DNA of 20,571 bases from Chara braunii (lineage: Eukaryota > Streptophyta > Charophyceae > Charales > Characeae): contig BFEA01000099.1 in NCBI GenBank assembly GCA_003427395.1, positions 1,672,393-1,692,963 on the forward strand, written 5' to 3'. Under the pieces are notes generated by a model. It was not told the origin of the DNA. It saw nothing but the letters and a program-made list of their open reading frames with translations, and did no database searches. The number at the start of each line of letters is the position of its first letter. Position 1 is the stretch's first letter. This document shows positions 17,048 through 20,571 of the stretch, piece after piece. The position numbers were made by a program, and so were the translations under genes.

Positions 17048-17798
17048 CAGACCTAGCTACCACTTCACTAGAGCCCACCGACGACAGTCCCAACACGATT
17101 GGCACCCCTGCGCGCGTCGACGCGGCGACGACGTGCTCCAAACCCACAGGGAAACTTGATAGGCTCGAGATGTCGGCGTCGATGACCGTAGACGGTATAT
17201 TCGTCTCCGAACAAAGAGCGTCGACGTCCACAACATCGACAGGTTGTGTTTTCTCCATTGCCACTGTGTTGTATTGTGTAGGGCTCAATGTCCCATGGAT
17301 GTCCAAGAACACCTCTCCCCCCCTTAACTTCTTGTCCCCGTACGCTGTGTCTTCGTCGTCGTCACTCAAATAGAGAAATCTATCTCCAACAGCGTCAGAG
17401 GCCTTCTTCAGAACGTCCTCCCCCATCTCCTCGTTGTGAAGGGTGGAGTACAAGGGATCGTCGTATCCCGGCTGAACTGGTAGCTCCATCCCGACGTCGC
17501 TGAGTGTCGGATCAATCCGGTCGTCGGCGGAATTGTCCTTGTCCAAAGTCGTCAGTAGTCGACAACCCTCAACGTCTGCCAGTTGAAGTCCTTCGTCCGT
17601 GTGCCTCGGATGAATCCGAATCACGGTCGTCTCCAAAGATGGATTAGGGAGGGACATGTTCACAGGGCCCTGGTTCGGATTCATCCGAGCCCCCGCAGTT
17701 TCCAATGACGCCGACATGACCGCTTTCACCGGGGAGTCGCTTACGACTACTAACTCGGCTCCGAGTGTGTTGGGCTCGACATTGGAACTGGTCGCCAA
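17048..17798 (-). CDS. Acidic linker exon, copy 2
   Basis: An open frame of about 250 codons ending in phase 1 at the donor at 17047. It is Asp/Glu/Ser/Val-rich with LYLSDDDEDTAYGDK and VDVVDVDALCSE, and no recognised domain. It is the positional match of the acidic segment 10242-10901 in copy 1. Two B-type palindromes (17605-17620 and 17674-17689) lie inside and read as short HP/NP peptides. Its true 5' limit is uncertain: it overlaps a frame ending at 17750, and a strong donor GAG|GTGAGTTGG lies at 17803. Confidence 0.5.
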
Positions 17799-18292
17799 CT
17801 CACCTCAGTCGGATAGTCCGCCTGCAGCTCCTTGTGGGCTTCCACGCACAGTATTACTGCATCCTGACACCGATCGTCTATCATGGCAGACACGACTTCC
17901 TGGTTCGGATGAATCGGAATTTTGTCGCCAGGGTTTTCGAAAACACGGACCACCCGTTCGAGTTCTGTAGACAGTTGTGCTCCCTCAATTGCACGGCCTT
18001 CGCGGTTCAGATTGATCCGAACTTCCTTTTGAGGCGAAACGGAACATGGTTCCAGCTTGTCGCTGCCGGACCCGTGGTATATTGTCGTCTCGCTTCCCGG
18101 AAGGCACTGAGTTCCGCACAACGACGACGTCTCCGAGGTTCGGATTGATCCGAGACAATCCGCCGACCGTTTTTGGAGCTGAGCGAAGCATGTTCCATGC
18201 TTTGCGGCACCCGCCCCGCCAACCGCATTGACAAACTGTGTTTCGCTGGTGGAGCTAATCACAGGGTCCTGCTCGCCGGCCGCGTAATACAC
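17750..18292 (-). CDS. Middle linker frame, copy 2
   Basis: An open frame of about 180 codons with no family I know. It overlaps the frames on either side by 34 and 49 bases, each in a different phase. Three B-type palindromes fall within it (17904-17919, 18006-18021, 18139-18154). Near its end, ADYPTE is followed by a strong donor, GTGAGTTGG (17803), so an intron may begin there. It may be a decayed exon, an intron that happens to be open, or exon sequence expanded by palindrome insertions. Confidence 0.35.
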   Translation of the reverse strand: MYYAAGEQDPVISSTSETQFVNAVGGAGAAKHGTCFAQLQKRSADCLGSIRTSETSSLCGTQCLPGSETTIYHGSGSDKLEPCSVSPQKEVRINLNREGRAIEGAQLSTELERVVRVFENPGDKIPIHPNQEVVSAMIDDRCQDAVILCVEAHKELQADYPTEVSWRPVPMSSPTHSEPS

Positions 18293-20571
18293 CCAGGCCT
18301 CAAGTCGTTCCCCGTCTCCATTGAGGTGTTGTCTGTTACCGCCAGAACCCCACCGTCCTCGTCGCGGTCAACATCGGACCCCTCCCCGTCTCCTCTGTGA
18401 TGCTTCGTCTTCTCTCCGCTGCGAGGCTTTTTCTTCTCCCAGCTTCCCTTCTTCCCCTCTCCGCCGCCTGCGTGCCCCGGAGACCGCTGTTTGGTCGAAC
18501 GTTGTTCACTTCCACCTCCGGTACCTCGTTGCCCGCCGCCTTCACCATCCCCGTCGCCGTCCTTTCCGCGAGACTTGCGCTTCACAACTTCTGCCGGCGG
18601 GGTGACCTCAGGCAACTCCCAACTCACTTGCTTAATTGACGAGCTTGACGGAAGGGCTTAGAACGTGGAGGACACTTCCAGCCATTTATTTGACTGCAAT
18701 AACTAGAACAGCGTGTCCCCGTATTCGCGAAGAGCAGTGTCATCCCTACTTCGTCGATTGACCTCACTTAATCTCTCCAATACCGCATCGTAGGCGCAAG
18801 ATTCGAATGTCTCGAGGTCCCAACGATCGTCATATATCCACCCTCCACTTACGTCCCTCACAGCCACTGCCCATTCGCCGTTGAGAAGGACTGGCTGTAA
18901 ATGGTCTAGGTGCCACACGATATCATGGCCCCAATCTTCGGCTGTGGAGAAGGTGTGTTTGTCGCCCATGTGGAAGGGAGTCGCAGGAGCCTTGAGATGC
19001 GGATGGTACGGACGAACTGGATGGCCGGGTCGAAGACGTTCGGGCTTCGGCGTGAGACGAATAGGCTCCCCCGGCGAACTCCTCAGATGGGACAACCCAC
19101 CCCTCTTGACAGGCGCTGAGGAGGACACGGGCGTGGGACCGCCCGAGGTAGGTGTAGCGAGAGGTGTCCCCGGTTTGCATACTGATGTCGACTCAGGAAC
19201 TTGGGCATTGAAGATGGCCAATTGCCCGTCCAAATCGAAGAGGTCGTCCTCAACGCTCTCCTCCTGCTCAGTCTCGATATTGAAGTCGTCCTCCTCACCG
19301 AATGCCAGCTTGTACTTATCCAAAGTGAAGTCGGCCGGATCGACAACATCCTCGTTAAAAAAGACATATTCCAGCCTCTTAATGAAGCTCACAGCGCCGG
19401 CCCGACTCGCTCCGTGGTAGCCCTGGAGGACCGCATTGGCGACTTCCTTCCGCACCACATACTGCGGGTCAAATCTCAATCTTGGTTATTCCCCGTAAAG
19501 GAAGGAGTAGACCTGGCGCCTTTTCTTCGGAGTCAACTTGAAGAACATGTCCATGTTCAGGTCATAAACGGGCTCGACCACGACATAGTGGAAATCGCAT
19601 GGGTAAGCCTTGGACGACACTTCATGGGTGACATACTGCACGGTGTATTCAAGTTGCGTTGTGTCCCCATCCACGGCCAAGACGTGCCTTCCCTGCTGAA
19701 GCAGACTCCACACCACCTGCGCGTGCGGGTTGCCCAAGAACAGCACGACATCCGCCACACCACAGAAGAAAAGAAGCTTATTGCACAACTAATTCGGAGT
19801 CCGCTCGCCATCCTTGTACGGAGCCCCCCTTTGGGTCAGGTTTCCGATGTCCGCGAAAGTCAAGGACTTGAAAGACTTCTCCTCCACATCCGTGGGTGTC
19901 ACTTTATGTTTCCTCTGGAGAGCGTCGTCGTCGTCTTCAGCAACAGCTCCCTCGTACACCAGGTGAGTCAGTAGCCGAGGATCCTCGCCTTTGAAAAGGA
20001 TGTGCATCACATCCGGCTCCTCCCAGACGCTGTTTCCGAACTGATGCGTCTTCTTCGATGCCGTCTTCCGAACCCACTTCCCCGTGTAGCATCGGGTAGC
20101 CCCAAGCGCAGACAAACATGTCATGAAGGAGAGGTTCCACAGGTAGGGGACGAATACCACCAATGTCTAGTAGTCCTGACAAACGAAGCCCAGCAACTCA
20201 CTCAGAGACGCGAATGCCCCAGAGTCCCATTGCGCACGGTCCACAGTACCACATAAGTCGAGCACGCAAGTGTGGGAGCGTAGCTGATGCCCTAGTTTTC
20301 CCAGCGCCTCCTTATGATATCTGGCACTCAATGGGTCGACGTTAAACTGGGCCAGCGTCGTCAAGGCGCTTGTCCTTGTCCACATAATGTTGATGCATTC
20401 ATCAACGCCCCGAGGGTTTTTTTTGCCTTTGGCGCAATCTCCAGTGATCACCGAAAGGACGACACGCTTCCACTCCGCCGGGAAATGCTGGTCGTTGACG
20501 AGGGCCGCCGTTCTCTTGATGTTGTTGTCGTGTTGACACCCGAGAAACTGAGGGCACTTGTTGACGTATGT
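18259..20571 (-). pseudogene. ParB/methyltransferase-like gene, copy 2, partial, five in-frame stops
   Basis: On the - strand one frame can be followed for 771 codons from the window edge with no frameshift. Only stops at 20167-20169, 19789-19791, 19486-19488, 18703-18705 and 18658-18660 break it. It matches copy 1 throughout its latter part: FLGCQHD against YMGCDDD, VLSVITG against VLSVLTG, HTCVLDLCGTVD against HTFVLDLCEPVD, GKWVRK, HILFKG, ERTP, FLGNPHAQVVW...GRHVLAVDGD against FLGKPHARSVW...GRHVIAMEGN, PKKRRQVYSFLY, and WGHDIVWH...QP...GEW. In the 29-residue Gly-loop block I count 16 identities, so the copies are old relatives. After the last stop it encodes a basic Gly/Lys/Arg-rich tail (KRKSRGKDGDGDGEGGGQRG and on), nuclear-signal-like. 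The ParB-like part lies beyond the window edge. Confidence 0.8.

Noticed and set aside
18881-19974. 179- and 257-codon + strand ORFs
   Set aside because: They lie antisense to the conserved copy 2 frame, which aligns with copy 1 and is the real coding strand.
18658-20169. Reassigned stop codons (TAA/TAG as Gln, as in some green algae)
   Set aside because: Aligned residues in copy 1 at the stops are Trp, Ala, Thr and Tyr-like, not consistently Gln, and genes here also end in TAG/TAA.
1-20571. rRNA, tRNA or LTR retrotransposon sequences
   Set aside because: No conserved rRNA blocks, tRNA arms, primer-binding site or RT motifs (such as YxDD in a long frame) were seen by eye.

Overview
This looks like a draft nuclear contig from a eukaryote. 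Reading frames are broken by GTAAGT-type donors and pyrimidine-rich acceptors, intergenic DNA is long and full of satellites and hairpins, and there are scattered Ns in otherwise open frames. The long proteins resemble a large, repetitive hypothetical protein family that I associate with charophyte green algae such as Chara. That attribution is from memory and is not proven here.

Layout. Positions 1-3400 hold no convincing gene: 55-bp repeats and a GT microsatellite (777-1060), a 534-bp near-perfect hairpin (1218-1751), a decayed relative of it (1865-2151), a 17-bp minisatellite (2837-2973) and a two-unit tandem repeat (3018-3347). Positions 3416-4450 hold an unrecognised Cys/His-rich ORF. 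Positions 4545-5750 are a leader region with six copies of a short palindrome.

Positions 5753-12754 hold the main unit (copy 1, + strand). One frame of 1439 codons (5753-10069) is broken only by a TAG at 8492. It encodes an N-terminal unknown domain, a basic linker, a ParB-like domain (GQHNAAAA) and a region resembling a decayed circularly permuted N4/N6 DNA methyltransferase. A donor-like site, an acidic low-complexity segment, an intron with an internal 316-bp duplication, a small alpha-helical exon and an intact-looking Ulp1/C48 SUMO-type cysteine protease follow.

Positions 12755-15713 are repeats: a satellite of the same palindrome family, (GA)n tracts and possible UTR. Positions 15714-20571 hold a second, diverged copy on the - strand (copy 2), tail-to-tail with copy 1 and cut off at the window edge. 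It has five in-frame stops in the ParB/methyltransferase part and a one-base frameshift inside the protease.

The recurring order (ParB-like, methyltransferase-like, charged linker, small helical exon, Ulp1) suggests a multi-exon gene or mobile-element polyprotein that has been copied in the genome. I see no DDE transposase, reverse transcriptase, integrase or tyrosine recombinase, so how it moves, if it does, is unknown. Palindromes of the TTCGGATC type are scattered through leader, intron, 3' flank and the linker of copy 2, and are the most unusual non-coding signal here.
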